Below are positions 1-7,262 of a stretch of 23,364 nt of DNA, piece by piece (within the stretch, counting starts at the first letter, position 1; the number at the start of each line of letters is the position of its first letter). This DNA is from an uncultured bacterium (lineage in GTDB: Bacteria; Pseudomonadota; Alphaproteobacteria; CAISDR01): the NCBI GenBank assembly GCA_903884125.1, contig CAISDR010000393.1, positions 1-23,364 on the forward strand. Reading direction: 5' to 3'. The translations under genes and the position numbers were made by a program. Under the pieces are notes generated by a model. It was given only the letters and a program-made list of their open reading frames with translations, had not been told where the DNA came from and made no database searches.

Positions 1-285
1 CTCACGCCATGGGGCACCGACAATGACCCCCGGACCGCCGTCGCCGGTCTCGATCGCCAGATCATCAATGATCGCGCGGACATCATCGATAAAGGCTGGC
101 TTCAGGACCAGATCTTCAGGTGGATAGCCCGACAGAAACAATTCCCCGAATATCACCAGATCAGCGCCAAGTGTCGCCGCCTGCACACGCGCCTTTCGGA
201 CCAGCGATGCATTATAGGCCAGATCGCCAACAATCGGGTTCAATTGGGCAAGACACAGGGTGATTTCGCTCGGACGTTCGCTCAT
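1..285 (-). CDS. nadE: Glutamine-dependent NAD+ synthetase, N-terminal part (cut by window edge)
   Basis: Translating the minus strand from the ATG at 285 gives 95 residues before the window ends. They begin MSERPSEITLCLAQLNPIVG and contain GELFLSGYPPEDL, the typical start of the nitrilase-type glutaminase domain of the long, glutamine-dependent NAD+ synthetases. Glu48 in FGELF matches the nitrilase catalytic glutamate; the Lys and Cys of the triad and the whole synthetase domain lie outside the window. The enzyme makes NAD+ from deamido-NAD+ with ATP and glutamine-derived ammonia in the cytoplasm, as the last step of NAD biosynthesis. No Shine-Dalgarno sequence is visible before the ATG, and a promoter-like pair ends just upstream (see 293-321). 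The gene diverges from the oxidoreductase at 393. Identification is confident although only the first sixth or so is present. Confidence 0.93.
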   Translation of the reverse strand, partial: MSERPSEITLCLAQLNPIVGDLAYNASLVRKARVQAATLGADLVIFGELFLSGYPPEDLVLKPAFIDDVRAIIDDLAIETGDGGPGVIVGAPWRE

Positions 286-292
286 GGGTGAT

Positions 293-321
293 TTTCTAGC
301 CTCTGGGGCGGTTTATCACAA
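293..321 (-). promoter_or_regulatory. Possible sigma70-like promoter of nadE, perhaps giving a leaderless mRNA
   Basis: On the minus strand TTGTGA (316-321) and TAGAAA (293-298) are separated by 17 bp, each matching four of six consensus positions. The -10-like box ends 7 nt before the nadE ATG at 285, so transcription would start at or next to the start codon. That agrees with the lack of a ribosome binding site. The match is moderate and chance is possible. Confidence 0.3.
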
Positions 322-392
322 GCCGTTAGCCAAATGGACTTTCCCCGTCTATCTTGCGCGCAACTCAAAACCAACCTTAGGGGAGAAAAGCC

Positions 393-1403
393 ATGAACAG
401 CCGCGAAATCCATCTGAAACGCCGTCCAAATGGCGTACCCACAGCCGCCGATTTTGAATTGGCCACCGTCCCGGTGCCCAGCCCCAAGCCCGGGGAAATG
501 CTGGTGCGCAATGTTTTCATGTCGGTTGACCCCTATATGCGCGGGCGCATGGTTGAACGTGAAAGCTATGTCCCCCCCTTCAGGCTGGGGGCGGCACTGG
601 AGGGCGGCGCCGTGGCTCAGGTGGTGGAATCCAATGGCGGCCCCTTCCCGGTCGGGACCTATATCACCCACATGGCGGGCTGGCGTGAATATGCGGTGAT
701 TGGTGGCACAGGGGTCATGCCGATTGATCCCAAGGCCCCGCTGTCGGCCTATCTGGGTGTGCTGGGCATGCCGGGCATGACCGCCTATGCCGGTTTGTTG
801 AAACATGGCCAGCCCAAGGAAGGCGAAACGGTCTTTGTTTCCGCCGCCGCTGGCGCGGTAGGGTCTCTGGTCTGTCAGATCGCGAGGATCAAGGGCTGCA
901 AGGTCATCGGTACCGCCGGATCGGATGACAAGGTCAGATACCTGCTGGACGAGGTGGGATGTGATCACGCGCTGAATTACAAAACTGCCGGCGACCTGAC
1001 CAAGGCAATCTCAGCCAAACTGCCCGGCGGCGTCGATATCTATTTTGAAAATGTCGGTGGTGCGCATCTGGTTGCAGCGTTGAACGTGATGCGCCCGTTC
1101 GGGCGGATCGCCGTTTGCGGCATGATCGATCAATATAATGCCACCACCATGCCCGAAGGCCCCGGCAATATCGTGCAGGTCATTCCAAAGCGCCTGAATA
1201 TTCGCGGCTTTATCGTTTCCGATCATTACGACATGTTACCCGCGTTCATGACCGACATGAGCCAGTGGATCGCCGAAGGCCGGATCAAATGGCGCGAAAC
1301 AGTTTACGAAGGTATCGAATCCGCAACCGATGCATTCGTCGGCCTGTTCCAGGGTGAAAATCTGGGCAAGGCGGTTGTGCGCCTTGGACCTGACAAACTC
1401 TGA
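393..1403 (+). CDS. NADP-dependent oxidoreductase, zinc-free MDR superfamily (CurA / prostaglandin reductase group)
   Basis: A 336-residue cytoplasmic enzyme of the medium-chain dehydrogenase/reductase superfamily. The N-terminal part carries MSVDPYMRGRM (residues 43-53), a hallmark of the COG2130 group that includes curcumin reductase CurA and leukotriene B4/prostaglandin reductases. The Rossmann fold begins with SAAAGAVGSLVCQIA (150-164), where the AAxGxxG turn binds NADPH. No zinc-binding Cys/His set is present, as expected for the group. Members reduce the double bond of alpha,beta-unsaturated ketones and aldehydes; the substrate here cannot be told. A good ribosome site (AGGGGAG, about 379-385) precedes the ATG, and the length is normal. 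The gene diverges from nadE and converges on mipZ with a single base between the stop codons. Confidence 0.88.
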   Translation: MNSREIHLKRRPNGVPTAADFELATVPVPSPKPGEMLVRNVFMSVDPYMRGRMVERESYVPPFRLGAALEGGAVAQVVESNGGPFPVGTYITHMAGWREYAVIGGTGVMPIDPKAPLSAYLGVLGMPGMTAYAGLLKHGQPKEGETVFVSAAAGAVGSLVCQIARIKGCKVIGTAGSDDKVRYLLDEVGCDHALNYKTAGDLTKAISAKLPGGVDIYFENVGGAHLVAALNVMRPFGRIAVCGMIDQYNATTMPEGPGNIVQVIPKRLNIRGFIVSDHYDMLPAFMTDMSQWIAEGRIKWRETVYEGIESATDAFVGLFQGENLGKAVVRLGPDKL

Positions 1404-1404
1404 C

Positions 1405-2244
1405 TTAGACGGCGGCCGCTGCCCGTTCCAGTCCCGGCAATTGCAGCGTGACCAGCAGGTCGCGCAGCTCTTGCCGGGCGGCAACATGTGACATTGTCAC
1501 GGCAATGTCTGTGCGCCCATCGGCAAGGTCCAGCAGGGTAAGGCCATAGGGAAACAGTTCGCGAAAAATCACGCGCTCGGATAATCCGGCCGCCAGCCGA
1601 AAGCCAACCCGCGGGGCCAACGCTTCCAGCCCTGACAGCACACGCTTTTTATTGCGTGCATCCACGCTTTGCATCCGGTTGCGCATGACAATCCAGTCAA
1701 TCGTGCTGCGATCCCTGATCGCGCGCCGCTTGCGTGCATCAAAGACCAGATCAGAATAGAAACTGGGCTTTACCACTGTCATCGTGTCAGGATCGATTTT
1801 GCCCAGCAGGTCGAAATCCACAAAGCTATCATTCATGGGTGTCAATAAAGTATCGGCGACCCGGTGACCCAGTCGCGATAAATGCGTATCCGCGCCCGGA
1901 CAATCCACGACAACAAAGTCGCACGTTTCCCGCAACCGGTTCAGCGTTGCAGCAAACAAATTTTCATTTGCCTGTTCAGCACTTGGGCGATCCGGATTTT
2001 CGTCAGGCGTCAGAACCATGTGTTCCGGCTGTTCCAGAACAAGCGTGCGCTTGGCTGCCCATTGATCACGGTTTTCCAGATAGCGCGTCAAAGACCGCTG
2101 CCTGCCATCCAAATCAATGGACCCGACACGTTTGCCCATACGCATCAATGCAATGATAACATGCACGGCGGCGGTCGATTTTCCTGATCCGCCTTTTTCA
2201 TTGCCCAGCACGACGACATGCGCCAGACCGTTTGTACGCGTCAT
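1405..2244 (-). CDS. mipZ: Division-plane positioning ATPase MipZ (ParA/MinD superfamily)
   Basis: This 279-residue protein resembles Caulobacter MipZ along its whole length. A deviant Walker A GNEKGGSGKST lies at residues 14-24 (Lys17 the signature lysine, Lys22 the phosphate-binding one), followed by SIDLDGRQRSLTRYLENR. FVVVDCPGADTHLSRLGH acts as the Walker B region, and TPMNDSFVDFDLLG and RVIFRELFPYGLTLLDL are characteristic MipZ blocks rather than general ParA ones. MipZ binds ParB at the replication-origin-proximal centromere, forms a gradient from the poles and inhibits FtsZ polymerisation, so that the Z-ring forms at mid-cell. The start at 2244 is supported by AAGGA 7 nt upstream. The gene follows DUF1489 by 17 bp and looks like the last gene of the liu unit. 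It ends 1 bp from the convergent gene's stop codon, with no terminator visible between them. Confidence 0.92.
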   Translation of the reverse strand: MTRTNGLAHVVVLGNEKGGSGKSTAAVHVIIALMRMGKRVGSIDLDGRQRSLTRYLENRDQWAAKRTLVLEQPEHMVLTPDENPDRPSAEQANENLFAATLNRLRETCDFVVVDCPGADTHLSRLGHRVADTLLTPMNDSFVDFDLLGKIDPDTMTVVKPSFYSDLVFDARKRRAIRDRSTIDWIVMRNRMQSVDARNKKRVLSGLEALAPRVGFRLAAGLSERVIFRELFPYGLTLLDLADGRTDIAVTMSHVAARQELRDLLVTLQLPGLERAAAAV

Positions 2245-2261
2245 AAAAACATCCTTGCCTG

Positions 2262-2663
2262 CTAGATCAGGCCCATTTCGGCCAGTGCCTTTGCCATTTC
2301 TTCCGGCATGTCACCATTGGAATCCTGACCCAGATCCTTTGGCGCATCCTTTGGGTCCAGATATCGCCAACCCTGAAACGGCCTGTGGGGGCGTGGCACG
2401 ACGGGCACCAGTGTCCGGTCCAATACCAGTACACAATGGGGTACGCCCTGATCGTCAACCCCACTGTCCAGCGCCAGAATTTTCTGGCGCACCTGCACCC
2501 GGCCGCGAATGATCCAGTAGATTGAACCGCCATCCAGCAGTTCACTGTCACGTTTGGGTGTCATGCGTGTCCAGTGTTCGATACGCTTTCGACGCCCTTG
2601 CCATTTGGTGAGGTCGTCAATGCTGTCAATCCCGACACACAGTTTGATGATGTGCACGCTCAC
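2262..2663 (-). CDS. DUF1489 family protein, function unknown
   Basis: A protein of 133 residues opening with VHIIKLCVGIDSIDDLTKW, the recognisable start of the DUF1489 family of small alphaproteobacterial proteins. No biochemical role is known to me. Visible features are a basic early segment (WQGRRKRIEHWTRMTPKR), a central beta-rich part and a C-terminus with a short proline/aspartate-rich stretch. There is no signal peptide or membrane segment, so it is probably cytoplasmic. The start is GTG at 2663, overlapping the liuD stop by 4 bases (GTGA); a second GTG at 2657 is possible. I see no ribosome site, so translation is probably coupled to liuD. The 17-bp gap to mipZ suggests co-transcription. 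Confidence 0.8.
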   Translation of the reverse strand: MSVHIIKLCVGIDSIDDLTKWQGRRKRIEHWTRMTPKRDSELLDGGSIYWIIRGRVQVRQKILALDSGVDDQGVPHCVLVLDRTLVPVVPRPHRPFQGWRYLDPKDAPKDLGQDSNGDMPEEMAKALAEMGLI

Positions 2664-4681
2664 GCTGCGGCACCATGTTCCGCTTCGATCGAGGCAATCA
2701 GTGCGCCATCACTGACCTGATCGCCAATGGACACAGCAAGTTTGGACACTACGCCATCGCCTGGCGCACTAAGCGTGTGTTCCATTTTCATCGCTTCAAG
2801 TATCACCAGTGGCGTCCCCTCACGGACTTGGGCGCCCTGTTCCACCAGCACCGCGATCACCTTGCCCGGCATGGGGGCTGTCACCCGCGCCACGCCCTGA
2901 ACGGCTTCAGCAATGATCTTTGAATAGTCCGGCAGGTCAAAATGCCAGGTCAGGCCATCGATCAGGATCACAATGTGGCCAGCGGGCAGGTCGATCAGAC
3001 CGACACCGGCGCATGAGTAATCATTTATTGTTGCCGACAGTCGACCCTGCTGATCCAGATCGCCGCGAACCACCATTGATCGTCCGTGCATACTGACATT
3101 GATATGACCTGTGTGATGAACCAGCTTCATCTGCACGGTGTGACCACGCCAGTCCAGAATGACGGTTTCACATGCCGGCCCGTTTACGCGAAATCCATCA
3201 AGCTGTGCAAAAGGCGAACAGGCATCTTTGGCCAAGGCCGTCTGCTGGCGGGCACGCACCAGAGCCAGCACGGCCAGACACGAAGCCTGCTCGCTTGGCG
3301 TATCGACAGCAACTGGAACAAGATCCGTCAGATGACGCTCAATGAACCCGGTTTCCACGTCACTTGCCAGAAATGCCCGATGGCTGACCAGCGCTTGCAG
3401 AAATGCGGCATTGGTCTCAACGCCAATCACCTCAACCGACCGCAGCGCGGCCTGTAGACGTGATGCCGCATCCAGACGAGTCGGGCCATGAGCAATGATC
3501 TTGGCAATCATCGGATCATAATGAATGCTTACCGCGCCACCCTGACTGATGCCCGCGTCAATGCGCAGTCCATCAATTTCCGAATGCAGTTTCAGATGCT
3601 GCAAAACCCCGGTCGAGGGCAAAAATCCACGAACCGGGTCTTCCGCATACAGGCGCGCTTCCATCGCATGACCGGAAATTGACAGGTCCTGCTGTGCCAC
3701 CGGCAGCTTCTCACCAGCAGCAATACGCAATTGCCATTCGACCAGATCAAGGCCAAGAATGGCTTCGGTAACCGGATGTTCGACCTGTAGCCGCGTATTC
3801 ATTTCCAGAAAATAAACCCGATCTGGATCAAGTCCATTGCCACCATCGGCAATGAATTCAACGGTTCCCGCGCCCACATATCCGATGGCTTTCGCCGCCG
3901 TGATCGCCGCCATGGTAATTCGATTACGAAACGCGGGTGTTATGCCCGGCGCCGGTGCTTCTTCAATCACTTTCTGATGGCGACGCTGCAATGAACAGTC
4001 GCGTTCAAAAAGATGAACGACATTGCCATGGGTATCGGCAAAAATCTGCACTTCCACATGGCGGGGTGCAGTAACAAATTTTTCCACCATCATCCGGTCA
4101 TCACCAAAGGCACTTTTCGCCTCACGCTTTGATCCTTCGAGAGCGGATTGAAAATCACCTGCTTTATCAACGCGTCGCATGCCCTTGCCACCGCCACCGG
4201 CAACCGCCTTGACCATGACGGGATATCCAATTTCGGAAGCCCGCCGCGCCAGAAAATTCGTGTCCTGATTTTCGCCAAACTCGCCGGGCACAATGGGTAC
4301 GCCTGCGGCCTGCATCAAAGTTTTGGCGCGATCTTTAAGCCCCATCGCCCGTATTGCCTCAGACGGAGGGCCGACAAAAATAATGCTCGAAGCCGCAACC
4401 GCATCGGCAAAATCTGCGTTTTCCGACAGAAATCCATAACCGGGATGGATGGCTTCGGCACCTGAACGTCTGGCGGCCTCAAGCACGGCATCAGCATTCA
4501 GGTAACTATCGCGAGGGGCTGCCGCTCCAATACGCACCGCCTCATCCGCCATCAGCACATGGCGCGCCTGCGCATCTGCGTCGGAATAGACCGCAATCGT
4601 CCGGACGCCCATTTTCCGGGCCGTCAAGATAATCCGGCAGGCGATTTCGCCGCGATTGGCGATGAGCAGCGATTTGATCAT
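2660..4681 (-). CDS. liuD: Methylcrotonyl-CoA carboxylase subunit alpha (biotin carboxylase plus biotin carrier)
   Basis: A 673-residue biotin-dependent carboxylase subunit. The biotin carboxylase part begins MIKSLLIANRGEIACRI, followed by an ATP-grasp domain with the glycine-rich loop GGGGKGMRR (162-170) and the active-site block EMNTRLQVEHPVTE (293-306). A biotin carrier domain closes the protein; Lys632 in EAMKMEH is the biotinylated residue (codon at 2786-2788). It carboxylates biotin with ATP and bicarbonate and hands the carboxyl group to the liuB product. An in-frame ATG at 4744 exists, but it lies inside liuC and the family begins at the MIK start, so 4681 is chosen. The gene follows liuC by 7 bp. 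Alpha subunits of propionyl- and geranyl-CoA carboxylases look similar; the methylcrotonyl assignment rests on the neighbours. Confidence 0.9.
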   Translation of the reverse strand: MIKSLLIANRGEIACRIILTARKMGVRTIAVYSDADAQARHVLMADEAVRIGAAAPRDSYLNADAVLEAARRSGAEAIHPGYGFLSENADFADAVAASSIIFVGPPSEAIRAMGLKDRAKTLMQAAGVPIVPGEFGENQDTNFLARRASEIGYPVMVKAVAGGGGKGMRRVDKAGDFQSALEGSKREAKSAFGDDRMMVEKFVTAPRHVEVQIFADTHGNVVHLFERDCSLQRRHQKVIEEAPAPGITPAFRNRITMAAITAAKAIGYVGAGTVEFIADGGNGLDPDRVYFLEMNTRLQVEHPVTEAILGLDLVEWQLRIAAGEKLPVAQQDLSISGHAMEARLYAEDPVRGFLPSTGVLQHLKLHSEIDGLRIDAGISQGGAVSIHYDPMIAKIIAHGPTRLDAASRLQAALRSVEVIGVETNAAFLQALVSHRAFLASDVETGFIERHLTDLVPVAVDTPSEQASCLAVLALVRARQQTALAKDACSPFAQLDGFRVNGPACETVILDWRGHTVQMKLVHHTGHINVSMHGRSMVVRGDLDQQGRLSATINDYSCAGVGLIDLPAGHIVILIDGLTWHFDLPDYSKIIAEAVQGVARVTAPMPGKVIAVLVEQGAQVREGTPLVILEAMKMEHTLSAPGDGVVSKLAVSIGDQVSDGALIASIEAEHGAAA

Positions 4682-4688
4682 AGGCTGT

Positions 4689-5486
4689 CTATTCGGTTTT
4701 GCGCCATGCCGGTTCGCGTTTTTCCAGATAGGCACCGATACCATCGATTGCTTCGGGTGTCTGGCGCTGGGATGCGATCAGGAATGCGGTCTCCTGCACC
4801 AGCTCGTCATCTGCAGCGGGACCGGCCACTGTGTCGATCAGATCCTTGCATGCCTTTATCGCGCCCGGTGCATTCTCGAAAATCAAACTGCTCAGCCGTT
4901 CAACTTCCGCAGACAGGCCGTTCATATCATCAACCACGATATGAACCAGTCCCATGGCCTTTGCCGCATCGGCATCAAAACTTTCAGCGGTCAGGAAAAA
5001 CCGTCGTGCCTGACGCGGACCGATTGCTTCGATAACATAAGGCGATATGACCGCCGGGATCAGGCCGATGCGAACTTCGGTCAGCCGGAAAAATGCCGGC
5101 CGCACCGCGATCGCCATATCACAGGCTGCAACAAGCCCTACACCGCCTGCAACTGCCGGACCGTGCACCAGTGCGATGGTTGGCTGTGGCAGTTCGCGCA
5201 GGCGCTTTAACATGCGCGCCAGTGCTTCTGCATCCTCCCGGTTTTCCTGCGGCGTAAAGCCTGCAGCCCGTCGCATCCAGTCCAGATCCGCACCGGCCGA
5301 AAAACTCTTGCCGCGACCTTCGATCAATACAAGACGAATATGTGATTCACGCGCCAGATCGGCAAAAATCTCATCCAGACGCTCAATGACCTGCGGGTTG
5401 AAAGCGTTGTGAACTTCTGGCCGGTTCAGGCTGACCACGGCCACACCTTCCGGTGTCATATCCAGCAGGACCATATCATCGGACAT
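4689..5486 (-). CDS. liuC: Methylglutaconyl-CoA hydratase (crotonase family)
   Basis: A crotonase-fold enzyme of 265 residues. GKSFSAGADLDWMRRAAGFT is the oxyanion-hole segment in the form typical of LiuC-type hydratases. It is followed by VAGGVGLVAACDMAIA and FRLTEVRIGLIPAVISPYVIE. The second catalytic glutamate of enoyl-CoA hydratase is present (TEVRIG); the first is replaced by glycine (GGVGLV), which as far as I recall is usual for bacterial LiuC. It should hydrate 3-methylglutaconyl-CoA to HMG-CoA in leucine breakdown, and it lies between the two carboxylase subunit genes, the classical liuB-liuC-liuD order. Start choice: AAGGA at 5495-5499 is only 2 nt from the ATG at 5492 but 8 nt from the ATG at 5486, so 5486 is preferred. 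The gap to liuB is a few bases. Confidence 0.87.
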   Translation of the reverse strand: MSDDMVLLDMTPEGVAVVSLNRPEVHNAFNPQVIERLDEIFADLARESHIRLVLIEGRGKSFSAGADLDWMRRAAGFTPQENREDAEALARMLKRLRELPQPTIALVHGPAVAGGVGLVAACDMAIAVRPAFFRLTEVRIGLIPAVISPYVIEAIGPRQARRFFLTAESFDADAAKAMGLVHIVVDDMNGLSAEVERLSSLIFENAPGAIKACKDLIDTVAGPAADDELVQETAFLIASQRQTPEAIDGIGAYLEKREPAWRKTE

Positions 5487-5497
5487 CGGCATATTCC

Positions 5498-7105
5498 TTA
5501 CATGCGGAACACGCCAAAGCGTGTGTCCGGTATGGGGGCATTCAGGCAGGCTGCAAAAGCCATAGACAGAATCCGGCGCGTATCTGCCGGTGCAATCACC
5601 CCATCATCCCACAAACGGGCAGTGGCATAATAGGGGGAGCCTTCTTCTTCGTATCGTTCCTTGATCGGGGCCTTGAAAGTGGCTTCATCCTCCGCCGACC
5701 AGGTATTTCCCGCCGCTTCAATATTGTCGCGCCGCACGGTTGCCAGAACCGAGGCTGCCTGTTCACCGCCCATGACCGAAATGCGCGCACTGGGCCAGGA
5801 AAACAGAAACCGCGGCGAATATGCCCGTCCGCACATGGCATAGTTTCCTGCGCCATAGGAACCGCCGACAATAAGGGTGATTTTAGGCACGGCCGCGCTT
5901 GCGACCGATGTCACCATTTTCGCGCCATCCTTGGCAATGCCAGCGGATTCATATTTTCGGCCGACCATGAAGCCGGAAATATTCTGAATGAACAGCAACG
6001 GAATTTTCCGCTGGGCGCATAATTCGATGAAATGCGCACCCTTTAACGCCGATTCTGAAAACAGAATGCCATTATTTGCAACAATGCCGATGGGGATGCC
6101 GTGCAAATGGGCAAAGCCTGTGACCAGCGTGCTGCCATATAAAGGCTTAAATTCGTCAAACAAGGACCCGTCAACCAAACGCGCGATCACCTCGCGAATA
6201 TCCAGTTGCACGCGCAGGTCCATCGGCATGATGGCGTCCAGTTCGGCTGGATCATAGGCGGGTGGTTTCGGCTGTCTTAACTGCACGGGGACCGGACCCG
6301 CCGATCCGCAGGTGGCCAGAATGGTGCGGGCCAAAGACAAAGCGTGATGATCATCATGGGCATAATGATCGACCACGCCGGATACTCGGGCATGTACATC
6401 GGCACCGCCAAGATCTTCGGCCGAGACGATTTCGCCGGTGGCGGCTTTGACCAACGGTGGCCCACCCAAAAATATTGTCCCCTGCCCGCGCACGATGATG
6501 GTCTCGTCGGACATGGCAGGTACATAGGCACCGCCCGCCGTGCACGACCCCATCACCACCGCTATCTGGGGAATGCCAATTGCGGACATATTGGCCTGAT
6601 TGAAGAATATCCTGCCAAAATGGTCGCGATCAGGAAAAATCTCCGCCTGATTGGGCAGATTGGCACCACCGGAATCCACCAGATATATGCACGGCAACCT
6701 GTTTTCGCGGGCGATTTCCTGTGCCCGCAGATGCTTTTTGACGGTGACCGGAAAATAGGTGCCGCCCTTTATTGTTGCATCATTGCACACGATCATACAT
6801 TCGCGGCCCTGTACCCGGCCGATCCCGGTTATCAGCCCGGCTGCATGTATTTCACCCTCATACATCCCGTTGGCGGCAAGACCGGACAGTTCCAGAAACG
6901 GAGTCCCGGGGTCTAACAGCCCCTGCACCCGGTCGCGCGGCAATAGTTTTCCACGTGCGATGTGCCGCTGTCGTGACTTTTCATCGCCGCCAAGGGCCGC
7001 CAATGCTGATTTTGCCAGCAGCTCAGCCACCAAAGCCTGCCCGCGGGCCAGACTGGCCGCAAAGGCCTGGCTTTTGACATCGATACGGCTTTCAATCTGA
7101 GGCAT
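5498..7105 (-). CDS. liuB: Methylcrotonyl-CoA carboxylase subunit beta (carboxyltransferase)
   Basis: A 535-residue carboxyltransferase with the two crotonase-like lobes of the acyl-CoA carboxylase beta family. RHIARGKLLPRDRVQGLLDPG near the N-terminus is general to the family. LVDSGGANLPNQAEIFPD and RDHFGRIFFNQANMSA, with GSCTAGGAYVPAMSDE, are the version found in methylcrotonyl-CoA carboxylases rather than propionyl-CoA ones. A second-lobe acyl-binding block FIQNISGFMVGRKYE and GGSYGAGNYAMCGRAY is also present. The enzyme carboxylates 3-methylcrotonyl-CoA to 3-methylglutaconyl-CoA, using carboxybiotin from LiuD. Length is normal. It is the first gene of the unit, with a promoter-like sequence 52 bp upstream. 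Isovaleryl-CoA dehydrogenase and HMG-CoA lyase genes, usual partners, are not in the window. Confidence 0.92.
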   Translation of the reverse strand: MPQIESRIDVKSQAFAASLARGQALVAELLAKSALAALGGDEKSRQRHIARGKLLPRDRVQGLLDPGTPFLELSGLAANGMYEGEIHAAGLITGIGRVQGRECMIVCNDATIKGGTYFPVTVKKHLRAQEIARENRLPCIYLVDSGGANLPNQAEIFPDRDHFGRIFFNQANMSAIGIPQIAVVMGSCTAGGAYVPAMSDETIIVRGQGTIFLGGPPLVKAATGEIVSAEDLGGADVHARVSGVVDHYAHDDHHALSLARTILATCGSAGPVPVQLRQPKPPAYDPAELDAIMPMDLRVQLDIREVIARLVDGSLFDEFKPLYGSTLVTGFAHLHGIPIGIVANNGILFSESALKGAHFIELCAQRKIPLLFIQNISGFMVGRKYESAGIAKDGAKMVTSVASAAVPKITLIVGGSYGAGNYAMCGRAYSPRFLFSWPSARISVMGGEQAASVLATVRRDNIEAAGNTWSAEDEATFKAPIKERYEEEGSPYYATARLWDDGVIAPADTRRILSMAFAACLNAPIPDTRFGVFRM

Positions 7106-7156
7106 GCAAAAACCCGAAATAAAGGTCCCGCTGGAGCATATATAGCGCGGTGGCGC

Positions 7157-7184
7157 ACAATAGACCTATGATCAGGACCGTCAA
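7157..7184 (-). promoter_or_regulatory. Sigma70-like promoter for liuB-liuC-liuD-DUF1489-mipZ
   Basis: On the minus strand TTGACG (7179-7184, five of six to consensus) and TATTGT (7157-7162, four of six) are separated by 16 bp. Transcription would start near 7150, giving a leader of about 45 nt before the liuB ATG at 7105. No obvious operator palindrome for a LiuR-type regulator is seen. The divergent gene at 7263 shares this 157-bp region; for it I see only a TATAAG near 7241 without a good -35 box. Confidence 0.45.
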
Positions 7185-7262
7185 AGGGGGCAAATGCTTC
7201 TATTTATTGACCTTGCGGCCAAGCTTTGTCACCTTTGAGCATATAAGGGGTAGAGGATCGCC

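Noticed and set aside
282..968. A 228-codon minus-strand frame opposite the CurA-like gene
   Set aside because: It is antisense to a well-conserved enzyme, overlaps the nadE start by a few bases, and its product is rich in His, Arg and Gly with no recognisable domain. Long antisense frames are common opposite GC-rich genes.
6344..6916. A 190-codon plus-strand frame opposite liuB
   Set aside because: It is an antisense shadow of a conserved carboxyltransferase, with no ribosome site or domain.
7106..7262. CtrA-type or other regulatory box before the TipN-like gene
   Set aside because: No TTAA-N7-TTAA pair is present. The TTGACC at about 7208 and TATAAG at about 7241 are 27-29 bp apart, too far for one promoter.
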